Origin: CAXMST01 sp963790085 | Lineage (GTDB): Bacteria > Actinomycetota > Thermoleophilia > Solirubrobacterales > 70-9 | Length of the DNA: 64,000 nt | Direction of reading: 5' to 3' | Assembly (NCBI GenBank): GCA_963790085.1 | Contig: CAWBNH010000008.1 | Location: 240,344-304,343 of the forward strand | In this document: piece by piece, positions 1 through 7,425 of the stretch | How the letters are laid out: each line of letters opens with the position of its first letter | Position numbering within the stretch: position 1 is the stretch's first letter | Translations under genes and position numbers: made by a program | The notes under the pieces: model-generated | Seen by the model: only the letters and a program-made list of their open reading frames with translations | The model's database searches: none | What the model was told of the DNA's origin: nothing

Positions 1-86
1 TCGCGGCGAAGCGTAGTGGGGCCCGGTGCAGTCCCCCGCGCACCGCCGTCGCCCAGTCGCCGATCGCCTAAGCTCCCGGATCGCGA

Positions 87-160
87 GCGCCCGTAGCTCA
101 GCTGGATAGAGCGCCGCCCTCCGGAGGCGGAGGTCGCAGGTTCGAATCCTGCCGGGCGTG
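87..160 (+). tRNA. tRNA-Arg (anticodon CCG)
   Basis: A complete cloverleaf can be drawn. The acceptor arms are 87-93 and 153-159, with a G-U pair at the first position. The anticodon stem CCGCC/GGCGG encloses a 7-nt loop with CCG at 121-123, and the T arm GCAGG-TTCGAAT-CCTGC lies at 136-152. The 3' CCA is not encoded. It decodes CGG arginine codons. The methyltransferase start lies just 7 nt downstream. Confidence 0.95.
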
Positions 161-166
161 CTCTCG

Positions 167-1033
167 ATGCCCGGGGCGACCGACCATCAAGCGCGCGACG
201 ACGGAGCGGGCAACGCCGGCCGGCCGGCCGCCGACAGCCGCACCTACTGGGAGCAGCGGATCGCGCGCGGCGAGGGTCTGGTCGGGGTCGGGGTCACCGC
301 GCTCGGGCCCGGCTTCAACCGCTGGGCGTATCGGGCCCGGGCGGCCCGATTCCGAGCAGCAGCGACGCCGCTGCTCGAGGCCGGCCCAAGGGGCCCGGTC
401 GCCGACATCGGCGCCGGCAGCGGCTTCTATCTGGATCAGTGGCGGCAACTGGGCGCCGGGCCGATCGCCGCCACAGACCTGACGGCGATAGCCGTGCAAC
501 GGCTCCGCGAGCGCTTTCCCGAGGTCGACGTTGCGCGGATGGACATCAGCGATCCCGAAGCGCTGCCGAAGTCGGGGCTTGCGCCGGGCGGCTACGCGCT
601 CGTCTCGGCGATGGACCTGCTGTTCCACATCCTCGACGAGGACGGCTACAGGGCCGCGTTCGAGAACCTCTCGGCGCTGCTCGCCCCCGGCGGCCACCTG
701 GTCCTGACCGAGGACATGATCCGCGGCAGGCGCGCCCGGCGGCGGCAGGTCAAGGTCACGCGCCCGGCTCGCCGGGTGCGGAGGACCTGGCGTGCGGCCG
801 GCCTCGAGGAGGTCTCGGTCGAGCCGCTGTTCGCGCTGATGAACTTCCCCTCGGCCGGCGGCCCGGGCTGGCGCCGATGGTGGTCGGCCCTGCATCGGCT
901 GCTGGCGCCGCGCCCCTGGCTGGGAGGCCCGGTCGGTGCGCTGCTGTACCCGCTGGAACGGATCATGGTCCTCCGGGTCAGGCCGGGCCCCTCGACGAAG
1001 CTGATCGTGCTCCGCAAGCGGGACTCCGGCTGA
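167..1033 (+). CDS. Class I SAM-dependent methyltransferase
   Basis: The predicted product has 288 residues. The SAM-binding glycine-rich motif VADIGAGSGFY lies near residue 80, followed by the acidic residue of strand 2 (ATDLT), an MDLLFHILDEDGY post-motif segment and LLAPGGHLVLTEDM, the usual Rossmann methyltransferase order. The basic C-terminal third may contact membrane or substrate. I chose the ATG at 167 because the in-frame GTG at 158 lies inside the tRNA. The stop overlaps the start of the glycosyltransferase by one base (TGATG), so the two are translationally coupled and probably act on the same glycan or lipid. The substrate cannot be told. Confidence 0.8.
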   Translation: MPGATDHQARDDGAGNAGRPAADSRTYWEQRIARGEGLVGVGVTALGPGFNRWAYRARAARFRAAATPLLEAGPRGPVADIGAGSGFYLDQWRQLGAGPIAATDLTAIAVQRLRERFPEVDVARMDISDPEALPKSGLAPGGYALVSAMDLLFHILDEDGYRAAFENLSALLAPGGHLVLTEDMIRGRRARRRQVKVTRPARRVRRTWRAAGLEEVSVEPLFALMNFPSAGGPGWRRWWSALHRLLAPRPWLGGPVGALLYPLERIMVLRVRPGPSTKLIVLRKRDSG

Positions 1034-2193
1034 TGGTGAGGCCGCGGGTCCCGCCTCCGCCCGGAAGGCTGCGGCTGCTCTCGGTCGGCCCGATCCCGCC
1101 CGAGTGGGGCGGGCGGCTGCGTGGCGGCGTGACCCGCTTTCACGCCACGCTGCTCGACGAGCTCCGCACCCGCCCATGGCGCCACCGGATCGAGCCGATC
1201 GGCGTCCTGATCCCGCCCCCGCAACGGGTCAAGCGCTGGCGGGCCGACCGCCGCGCCCCACTGCCCATCTACATGCAGCCGGAGGGCGGCAGGCCGCGCC
1301 GGTTCACCGGCATCCTGCTCGCCAGGCTCGAGCCCGACGTCGTCCTGATCAACAACCTCGCGGCGTTCAACGGCGCCCGCTTCGCCCGGATCCAGGCCGA
1401 GCTCGCACCGACGCTGCCGACGGCCGCGGTGATCCACGAGTGGACCGCGATCCGCAACAAGCGCGGCACCGAGCGAGGGGCGCGATACCTCGAGGCCACG
1501 CGGAGCGGACTTGCCGCCGTCGATGCCGTCGTCTTCCCCTCGGACCACACCCGCCGAGTCGGCCGGGAGGAGTTTGGCCTCGACTACCCCAGCGTCGCCG
1601 AGGTGATCCCGAACCCACTGCAACCGGCGTTCGCGGATCAGGACGTCCGCACCGACCGCGACCGCCGCGGGGTCGCCTTCGTCGGCAGCTTCAACCCGCG
1701 CAAGAACCCGGGGGCGGTGCTCGAGGCCGCCGCAGAGATCCCGGGGCTGGAGGTCGTCATGCAGGGGCGCGGGCCGCTCGAGGAGGACCTGCGCGAGCGG
1801 GTGCGGGCGCTCGGCATCGAGCGTCGTGTCGTCTTCCCCCCTTACGTGGCCCCGCCGGACCACGTTGCGGCGGTGATCGGGATCATGGAGCGGGCCGAGC
1901 TCGTCTGCCTTCCGAGCCGCAGCGAGTCCTTTGGCCTGGTCATGATCGAGGCGCTCGCGGCGGGCGCGCCGGTGGTCGGATACGGGCCGACCCTGCGCGA
2001 GATCCGCGAGCGCGTCGGCATCGACGTCGGCGAGCCGATCGACGATCCCGAGCCCACGGCCCTCGCCGCCGCGATCGAGGCCGTGCGCAGCCGCGAATGG
2101 GACCGCGCCCGCCTCCGACGGGCGGCGCTCGGCGAGTTCTCGGTTCGCTCGGTGGCGCAGCGCTACTCGCGCCTGCTGCGCAGGGTCTCCTGA
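1033..2193 (+). CDS. GT-B glycosyltransferase, family 4 type
   Basis: The predicted product has 386 residues. The C-terminal half carries the GT4 donor-binding features: VAFVGSFNPRKNPGAVLEA at the domain start, a GRGPLEEDLRERVRALGI segment, and the SESFGLVMIEALAAGAPVVG signature with the conserved Glu. The N-terminal half has an acceptor-domain pattern (SVGPIPPEWGGRLRGGVTRF). No signal peptide or membrane segment is visible, so it is likely cytoplasmic, acting on a nucleotide-sugar donor. It is coupled to the upstream methyltransferase. The nearby opposite-strand CDP-glucose genes fit a surface-glycan locus, but donor and acceptor are unknown. Confidence 0.87.
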   Translation: MVRPRVPPPPGRLRLLSVGPIPPEWGGRLRGGVTRFHATLLDELRTRPWRHRIEPIGVLIPPPQRVKRWRADRRAPLPIYMQPEGGRPRRFTGILLARLEPDVVLINNLAAFNGARFARIQAELAPTLPTAAVIHEWTAIRNKRGTERGARYLEATRSGLAAVDAVVFPSDHTRRVGREEFGLDYPSVAEVIPNPLQPAFADQDVRTDRDRRGVAFVGSFNPRKNPGAVLEAAAEIPGLEVVMQGRGPLEEDLRERVRALGIERRVVFPPYVAPPDHVAAVIGIMERAELVCLPSRSESFGLVMIEALAAGAPVVGYGPTLREIRERVGIDVGEPIDDPEPTALAAAIEAVRSREWDRARLRRAALGEFSVRSVAQRYSRLLRRVS

Positions 2194-2230
2194 GCGGGGC
2201 TGCCCGTTCGGCCGCGGCCCGGACCCGGCG

Positions 2231-2533
2231 CTACGCGGACGCGTCGAGCTGTCGCCGGATCCGGTGCTCGCCGTAGAGGCTGCCGGGCGGGCCGAGGGTC
2301 AGCACGACGATCGCCGGGAACCACCAGCCCCAGCGACCCTCACCCACGCCCTTGACGCAGAGAAAGCCGAGGATCAAGAAGCCGACGCCGTGAATCGGGC
2401 CGAGAATCCCGACCAGGCTGTCGTTGTCCGTGAGGCTGGCGTAGACGAGCGGGACCAGGAAGAGGAAGTCGACGATCGCGACAAACCGGATCCAGTTCAG
2501 CTGCTTGATCGTCGCCGCCGATTCGGCGCTCAT
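2231..2533 (-). CDS. DUF3817-like small integral membrane protein
   Basis: The predicted product has 100 residues and about three hydrophobic helices (FVAIVDFLFLVPLVYASL; GPIHGVGFLILGFLCV; WWFPAIVVLTLGPPG). The GPIHG motif and the basic end GEHRIRRQLD resemble DUF3817 (YdzA-like) proteins. Its ATG overlaps the stop of the dehydratase upstream (ATGA), so it is the last gene of the operon read from about 5827 leftward. It ends tail-to-tail with the glycosyltransferase, 37 bp away. No function is known for the family. Confidence 0.7.
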   Translation of the reverse strand: MSAESAATIKQLNWIRFVAIVDFLFLVPLVYASLTDNDSLVGILGPIHGVGFLILGFLCVKGVGEGRWGWWFPAIVVLTLGPPGSLYGEHRIRRQLDASA

Positions 2534-3498
2534 GGTCGCACCTCCGGGTGATCGCGATACCAGTCGATAGTACGGGCGATGCCGTCCTCGAGCGGGACCT
2601 CGGGAACCCATCCGCAGAGCTCGCGCAGCTTCGTCGCATCGACGTACTGGCTGTCGATCTCGCCGTCGGGGTTGCCGCTGCCGCGGATCTCGGGCTCGAC
2701 CCCGGTGCCGGCGAGGCGGCCGATCGTCTCGACGATCTCGAGCACGCTGTAGGGGCGCTCGCCGCCGGCGTTGAAGGCCTCGCCGCGGACCTCGTCCCTG
2801 TCCAGGCTCTCGGCGATCGCCAGGTAGGCGGCGGCCGCGTCCTCGACGTAGAGCAGGTCGCGGATCGGGCTGCCGTCGGAGCGCAGCACCGGCGAGCGAC
2901 CGTCGATCGCGGCGCAGACGCCCTCCGGAACCAGCCTCGAGAAGTTCAGGTCGCCGCCGCCGTAGATGTTGGCGAAGCGGGTGACCGCGACCGGCAGCCC
3001 GTAGCTCGGCCACCAGGCGCGGGCGATCAGATCGGCGGCGGCCTTCGAGGCCTCGTAGGGGGCGCTCGGCTGCAACGGGTAGTCCTCCTTGTAGGGCAGC
3101 GCCTGATGGGCGCCGTAGGCCTTGTCGGAGGAGGCAAAGACGAAGCGCTCCACGCCGGTGTCCTGAGCGGCCGCCAAGAGGGTCCAGGTACCGCGCACGT
3201 TGGTGTCAAGGGCGGAGACGGGGTTGTCTCGGACGGTGCCGACGATCGTCTCGGCACCGAGGTGAAAGACGGAGTCGATCCGGCGCTCGTCGATCAGCGA
3301 ACCGAGCAGGTCGCCGTCGACGAGGTCGCCGACCTGCTCGTCGACGGCCTCCTCGATGTCGAGCATCGCCAGCGTCGAGGGCTTCTCCCGCTTGCTGCGC
3401 CGGTCGAAGCTCGTGACCTCGACGCCCCGGTCGAGCAGGGCCCTGCAGAGCCAGGCGCCGACGAAGCCGCGGCCACCGGTGACCAGTGCGCGCCTCAC
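2530..3498 (-). CDS. CDP-glucose 4,6-dehydratase-like SDR
   Basis: The predicted product has 322 residues and belongs to the extended short-chain dehydrogenase family. It starts with the NAD-binding motif VTGGRGFVG (residues 5-13). The active-site region SSDKAYG and the catalytic YEASK (YxxxK) follow, then an IYGGGDLNFSRLVPE segment typical of CDP-glucose 4,6-dehydratases. The expected reaction is CDP-glucose to CDP-4-keto-6-deoxyglucose. The start is GTG at 3498, overlapping the stop of the cytidylyltransferase gene by four bases. The partner gene directly upstream makes the substrate, which supports the assignment over a generic NAD-dependent epimerase. Downstream deoxysugar enzymes are not in the window. 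Confidence 0.82.
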   Translation of the reverse strand: MRRALVTGGRGFVGAWLCRALLDRGVEVTSFDRRSKREKPSTLAMLDIEEAVDEQVGDLVDGDLLGSLIDERRIDSVFHLGAETIVGTVRDNPVSALDTNVRGTWTLLAAAQDTGVERFVFASSDKAYGAHQALPYKEDYPLQPSAPYEASKAAADLIARAWWPSYGLPVAVTRFANIYGGGDLNFSRLVPEGVCAAIDGRSPVLRSDGSPIRDLLYVEDAAAAYLAIAESLDRDEVRGEAFNAGGERPYSVLEIVETIGRLAGTGVEPEIRGSGNPDGEIDSQYVDATKLRELCGWVPEVPLEDGIARTIDWYRDHPEVRP

Positions 3499-4223
3499 GA
3501 TGGCTCCGGGTCCCAGAGCCGCCACGGGGGGTTCGGCCCCGCCCAGAGGTCGTTGAGCAGCACGGCGTCCTTGTAGGTGTCCATGCAGTCCCAGAAGCCC
3601 TCGTGGCGGAACCCCTCGAGCTCGCCGTCGGCTGCCAAACGCTCCAGCGGCTCACGCTCGAGCACCGAGTCGGTGCCGATGTAGTCGAGAGCGAGCGGCT
3701 CCGCGAAAAAGAAGCCGCCGTTGATCCACTGCTCGACCCGCGGCTTCTCGGCAAAGCCGGTGATCCTGTCCCCGTCGAGGACGGCAACCCCCCACTGGCT
3801 GTGCGGGCGGACGAGGGTGACCGTCGCTGCGGCCCCTCGGGAGCGGTGGAACTCGAGCGCCGCGCCAAGATCGACATCGGCGACTCCGTCGGCGTAGGTC
3901 AGAGCGAACGTGCCCCCGCGGAGGCGGTCCACCGCGCGAGCCACCCGGCCGCCGGTCGGCGTCTCGACGCCAGTGTCGATGCACTCGACACTGACGCCCT
4001 CGGGCCAGCGCTCGGCGGCCGCGAACCGCTCGATCATCTCCCCCTTGTAGCCGGTCAGCAGCAGAAAGCGGCGAAACCCGTGCGCCGCGTAGATCCTGAT
4101 CACGTGCCAGACGATCGGCCGCCCGCCGATCTCGACCAGCGGCTTCGGGATCGCGTGGGTCCTCTCCTGAAGGCGAGTGCCCCGGCCACCGCAGAGGATC
4201 GCAACCGGCTCGGGCCGCGGCAA
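3495..4223 (-). CDS. rfbF: Glucose-1-phosphate cytidylyltransferase
   Basis: The predicted product has 242 residues. The nucleotidyltransferase signature is at the N terminus (AILCGGRGTRLQERTHAIPKP, residues 8-28), followed by YADGVADVDL, which holds the metal-binding Asp. Further signature stretches are INGGFFFAEP, LEREPLERLAADGEL and FWDCMDTYKD, as in RfbF proteins. It would make CDP-glucose from CTP and glucose-1-phosphate, feeding the overlapping dehydratase. It starts 26 bp after the sulfur-carrier gene, so it may share the SAM-riboswitch transcript. That link to a deoxysugar pathway is unexplained. Confidence 0.9.
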   Translation of the reverse strand: MPRPEPVAILCGGRGTRLQERTHAIPKPLVEIGGRPIVWHVIRIYAAHGFRRFLLLTGYKGEMIERFAAAERWPEGVSVECIDTGVETPTGGRVARAVDRLRGGTFALTYADGVADVDLGAALEFHRSRGAAATVTLVRPHSQWGVAVLDGDRITGFAEKPRVEQWINGGFFFAEPLALDYIGTDSVLEREPLERLAADGELEGFRHEGFWDCMDTYKDAVLLNDLWAGPNPPWRLWDPEPS

Positions 4224-4249
4224 AGGCTCTCCCTCCCGCCGCGCGCTGC

Positions 4250-4525
4250 TCAGCCGCCGCCGGCGACGGCCGGCAGGATCGTCACCTCGGCGCCGTCGTC
4301 GACGGCGGTCGCGAGGCCGTCCGCGAAGCGGATGTCCTCACCGGAGACGTACACATTGACGAAGCGACGCAGGTCGCCGTTCTCGGTTATCCGGTCCCGG
4401 AGCGACCCGTGCGCCGCGAAGACCGCGTCCAGCGCCTCTCCGACGGTCGAGCCCTCGACCTCGATCTCTCCCTCGCCGCCGGTCGCGGGTCGGAGCTGAG
4501 CGGGGATCTTGACGGTTACTGCCAT
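4250..4525 (-). CDS. ThiS/MoaD-type ubiquitin-like sulfur carrier (CysO-like)
   Basis: The predicted product has 91 residues with the MoaD/ThiS pattern: a beta-grasp start AVTVKIPAQLRPATGG, then FVNVYVSGEDIRF and a DDGAEVTILPAVAGGG tail. The last three residues are glycines, the form required for C-terminal adenylation and thiocarboxylation by a MoeB/MoeZ-type enzyme. In mycobacteria the related CysO donates sulfur to the PLP enzyme CysM. Here the carrier sits 66 bp downstream of a threonine-synthase-like PLP enzyme, behind a SAM riboswitch. Sulfur delivery to that enzyme is therefore the likely role (inference). No activating enzyme or Mec-type peptidase is nearby. Confidence 0.88.
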   Translation of the reverse strand: MAVTVKIPAQLRPATGGEGEIEVEGSTVGEALDAVFAAHGSLRDRITENGDLRRFVNVYVSGEDIRFADGLATAVDDGAEVTILPAVAGGG

Positions 4526-4591
4526 CGGCCTTTCCTCGGAAGCGGTGCGTTGCGGAGGGGGAAGTTACAGCCCAGGGCGCCCCGACCCACC

Positions 4592-5827
4592 TCAGGCCGC
4601 CACCGGGTCGGGGGCGCCGACGGTGGCGGCAAAGGACTCGAGCGTCGGCTCGATCGCGTGCATCGAGAACCCGTCGCGAACGGCGTCCAGGGTCTTCAGG
4701 CCCTCGCCCGTTATGTAGACGACGACGCTGTCGCTGGAACCGACCTCGCCCGTCTCGGCGAGCTTCGCCAGGGTCGCCGTCGTCACGCCGCCGGCGGTCT
4801 CGGTGAAGACGCCGGTGGTCTCCGCCAGCAGCCGGATCCCGGCCCGGATCTCCTCGTCGTCGACCGCCGCGATCGTGCCCCCGGTCCTGCGGGCGAGATC
4901 GAGCGCGTACGGTCCATCCGCCGGCGTCCCGATCGCCAGGCTCTTGGCGATCGTGTCCGGCCTTACCGGGCGACAGACGTCGTCGCCGTCGGCGAACGCC
5001 CGCGCTACCGGCCCGCAGCCGGCCGCCTGAGCCCCGTGGAAGGTCGGCAGCTCACCCTCGAGCAGACCGAGGTCGAGCCACTCCTGGAATCCACGACCGA
5101 TCTTCGTGAACAGCGAGCCCGAGGCGATCGGCGAGACGACCGCATCGGGCAGTCGCCAGCCGAGCTGCTCGGCGGTCTCGTAGGCGAGCGTCTTCGAGCC
5201 CTCGGCGTAGTAGGGGCGGATGTTGACGTTGACGAACGCCCAGCTCCGCTCCTGGGCCAGCTCCGTGCAGAGCCGGTTGACGTCGTCGTAGCTGCCCTCG
5301 ACGCCGACGAGCTCGGTCCCATAGACGCCGGTCGCCAGCAGCTTCTGCTCCTCGAGGTCGATCGGAACGAACACGTAGGAATCGAGGCCCGCGGCCGCGG
5401 CGTGGGCCGCAACCGCATTCGCGAGGTTGCCGGTCGAGGCACAGGCGACGGTCTCGAAGCCGAGCTCGATCGCCTTCGCAAGCGCGACCGCGACGACACG
5501 GTCCTTGAAGCTGTGCGTCGGGTTTGCCGCGTCGTTCTTGATCCAGACCTCACCGATCCCGAGGCGCTCCGCCAGCAGGTCGGCGCGCAGCAGCGGCGTC
5601 CGCCCCGGCTGCAGCGCGTCGGCGGGCCGGGCATCGAAGGGCAGGAAGTCGGCGTACCGCCAGATGCTGTCCGGCCCAGCCTGGATCTTTCGCTTCGCCT
5701 CGGCCGCGTTGATCCCGCTGAAGTCATACGAAACCTCGAGCGGGCCGAAGCACCGCTCGCAGACGAACAGCGCCTGCAACGGGTAACCGGCTCCACATTC
5801 CTTGCAATTCAGCCCGGTGGCTGGCAT
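4592..5827 (-). CDS. Threonine-synthase-like PLP enzyme
   Basis: The predicted product has 411 residues. An N-terminal zinc-ribbon-like segment has CKEC (residues about 8-11) and CERC about 15 residues later. The fold-type II PLP core follows, with the Schiff-base lysine in NPTHSFKDRVV, a phosphate-binding STGNLANA loop and a C-terminal TETAGGVTTATL segment. Typical threonine synthases read PTGSFKDRG, so this is a variant. Threonine synthases act on O-phosphohomoserine. The SAM-I riboswitch and the adjacent sulfur carrier suggest it may instead replace the phosphate with sulfur to give homocysteine (inference); a plain ThrC remains possible. The ATG at 5827 follows a strong GGAGGAG site. Confidence 0.85.
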   Translation of the reverse strand: MPATGLNCKECGAGYPLQALFVCERCFGPLEVSYDFSGINAAEAKRKIQAGPDSIWRYADFLPFDARPADALQPGRTPLLRADLLAERLGIGEVWIKNDAANPTHSFKDRVVAVALAKAIELGFETVACASTGNLANAVAAHAAAAGLDSYVFVPIDLEEQKLLATGVYGTELVGVEGSYDDVNRLCTELAQERSWAFVNVNIRPYYAEGSKTLAYETAEQLGWRLPDAVVSPIASGSLFTKIGRGFQEWLDLGLLEGELPTFHGAQAAGCGPVARAFADGDDVCRPVRPDTIAKSLAIGTPADGPYALDLARRTGGTIAAVDDEEIRAGIRLLAETTGVFTETAGGVTTATLAKLAETGEVGSSDSVVVYITGEGLKTLDAVRDGFSMHAIEPTLESFAATVGAPDPVAA

Positions 5828-5857
5828 TTGATCGCTCTCCTCCGTCTTTCGCCCTAT

Positions 5858-5889
5858 GAAAAAGACCTCTGCCTGTGTGAGCAAAGGTC
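5858..5889 (-). terminator. Riboswitch-controlled intrinsic terminator
   Basis: In the leftward RNA the arms GACCUUUGC (from 5881-5889) and GCAGAGGUC (from 5864-5872) form a nine-pair hairpin with one G-U pair, followed by a run of five U (5859-5863). The competing antiterminator pairs the 3' strand of the aptamer P1 stem (GAUGUGAGC, 5906-5914) with GCUCACAC (5875-5882), which occupies the terminator loop and edge. When SAM holds P1 closed, the terminator can form and the downstream genes are switched off. Confidence 0.9.
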
Positions 5890-5906
5890 CCGAAAGAGAG
5901 TCCTAG

Positions 5907-6020
5907 CTCACATCTTTCAGGTCATCCACCTGATGGATTTGGCACCTTTCCTGCGGACTGCTCCGGAGGATGGTTGCCGGGGTTTCTAAGGGCCATTTCC
6001 CTCCACCCCTCGCGATGTGG
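5907..6020 (-). promoter_or_regulatory. SAM-I (S-box) riboswitch aptamer
   Basis: The leftward RNA shows the full S-box core. P1 is formed by CCACAUC (6014-6020) and GAUGUG (near 5909-5914). The kink-turn helix P2 starts GGGGUGGAGGGA and closes with ACCCC, followed by the conserved GGCAACC. P3 is UCCU-CGGA paired to UCCG-AGGA, then the GGUGCCAAAUCC strand, then P4 (UCAGGU/ACCUGA). It lies 80 nt upstream of the threonine-synthase-like gene and next to its own terminator. SAM-I elements normally repress methionine and SAM synthesis or uptake genes, which guides the reading of this operon. Confidence 0.95.
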
Positions 6021-6138
6021 CGGTCTTATGTGCGCGCGCAATATACCAGCCGGACGCCCGGTGTGGGGCATTCTCGGCTGTCCGGTGCCGTAGTCTTGGG
6101 CACGCCTATGGAAGCGAGAGACGGAACGAGCAGCCCCG

Positions 6139-7149
6139 ATGCCGAACCTTCCGAAGCCGAGACTACGCCGCTCGGATCGCTCCCGCGGGCTCTCTCCGGC
6201 CCCCGCTGAGCAGACGCCGGCGAAGCCCAACGTCGAGATCATCGACGGCGCCGGCCTGCGCTGGGTGAACATCGAGCGACCGACGCCGCGCGAGTGGTCC
6301 TGGCTGCAGGAGAACTTCGACTTCCACGCGCTCGACCTCGAGGACGTGCTCAGCCGCAACCAGCGGCCGAAGATCGACGAGTACCCCGACTACCTGTTCA
6401 TCGTCCTTCACCTGCCCGCCTACGACCCCAGCGTCGGTCGCCTCAACGTCGGTGAGCTCGACATGTTCGTCGGGCCCGATTTCGTCGTCACGATCCCGAA
6501 CCGGCCGCTGCAGCCGGTCGAGTACCTGTTCGAGCGCTGCCGCCAGGAGGAGGAGCTGCGCGAGAAGCTGTTCGCCCGGGGCTCCGGCTACCTGCTCTAC
6601 CGGATCGTCGACGACAGCTTCGACTACTGCTTCCCGATGCTCCGCAAGATCGGCAACAAGCTCGACGCGATCGAGGACGACATCTTCGTCGAGGGGCGCT
6701 CCCACGAGGTCGTCCGCGATCTCTCCGAGGTCAAGCAGGAGATCATCAACTTCCGCAAGGTGATCCGCCCGCAGCGGCCGGTGCTGCGCGACCTCGAGAA
6801 CGTCAAGCAGCGATTCCTCGCCCCCGACCTCGACCTCGAGATCTACTTCGACGACATCGTCGACGCTCACGAGCGGATCTGGGACATGCTCGAGAACTAC
6901 AAGGAGATGGTCGAGGCGCTCGAGGACACGAACGAGTCGGTGCTCAACCACCGCGTCAACGAGATCCTCCGCGTGCTCACCGCGATCAGCGTGATCGTCC
7001 TGCCGCTGACCCTGATCGCCAGCATCTGGGGCATGAACGTCGGCGTCCCCGGACAGGGGGACTCGGAGGACTTCTACGTCGTGATCGGGGTGATGGTCCT
7101 GATCCTCGTCGGGATGCTGTCCTACTTCCGAAAGCGCGACTGGCTCTGA
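6139..7149 (+). CDS. corA: CorA-family magnesium/cobalt channel
   Basis: The predicted product has 336 residues. A large, charged N-terminal cytoplasmic domain with long helices runs to about residue 270. The first membrane helix ends in the GMN selectivity motif (SIWGMNVGVPG, about residues 291-300), followed by a short acidic loop and a second helix (FYVVIGVMVLILVGML). The C terminus is basic (FRKRDWL). This is the canonical pentameric CorA layout. It is divergent from the SAM-riboswitch operon. The ATG at 6139 has only a weak ribosome site, so the first roughly 20 residues are uncertain. Confidence 0.93.
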   Translation: MPNLPKPRLRRSDRSRGLSPAPAEQTPAKPNVEIIDGAGLRWVNIERPTPREWSWLQENFDFHALDLEDVLSRNQRPKIDEYPDYLFIVLHLPAYDPSVGRLNVGELDMFVGPDFVVTIPNRPLQPVEYLFERCRQEEELREKLFARGSGYLLYRIVDDSFDYCFPMLRKIGNKLDAIEDDIFVEGRSHEVVRDLSEVKQEIINFRKVIRPQRPVLRDLENVKQRFLAPDLDLEIYFDDIVDAHERIWDMLENYKEMVEALEDTNESVLNHRVNEILRVLTAISVIVLPLTLIASIWGMNVGVPGQGDSEDFYVVIGVMVLILVGMLSYFRKRDWL

Positions 7150-7425
7150 GGACGGCGAGCGACGAGTGCCGGGTTCCCCCTGATCGTCAGGGTCAAGTCG
7201 ACGCTCGCGTGAGGTCTCCCGGCCCGAGCACGAGGTGACGATGGCCCTGATCAGCCGCGCGGTGCTCGGCGAGCGGGCGCTCGCGCCGGTGCTGCTCGAG
7301 GCCGAGGCGCTCTCGTCCGGCTGGCGCGAGTGGGCTGAGCAGCGCGCCCCTTGAGCCGCACCGCTCGTGAACCGTCGAGGGGGTCGGCATCCCGCTGATG
7401 GTTCACGCGACGGGGGTCGGCTCAC
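7150..7425. other. Intergenic stretch with a doubtful short ORF and an inverted repeat
   Basis: The only open frame of note, 7241-7354 on the plus strand, would give 37 residues (starts MALISRAVLGERA, ends EWAEQRAP). It is open at its 5' side back to about 7184 and looks like a remnant rather than a gene. GTGAACC (7367-7373) and GGTTCAC (7400-7406) form an inverted repeat 20 bp after the stop of the leftward MMPL gene. It could act in transcription termination, but there is no U-run. Confidence 0.3.

Noticed and set aside
2534..3013. Upstream extension of the DUF3817-like frame
   Set aside because: It is the shadow of the dehydratase gene. Family homology starts at ATG 2533.
7367..7406. Inverted repeat as an intrinsic terminator of the MMPL gene
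   Set aside because: Only 7-bp arms around a 26-nt loop and no U-run; kept only as a note in the gap entry.
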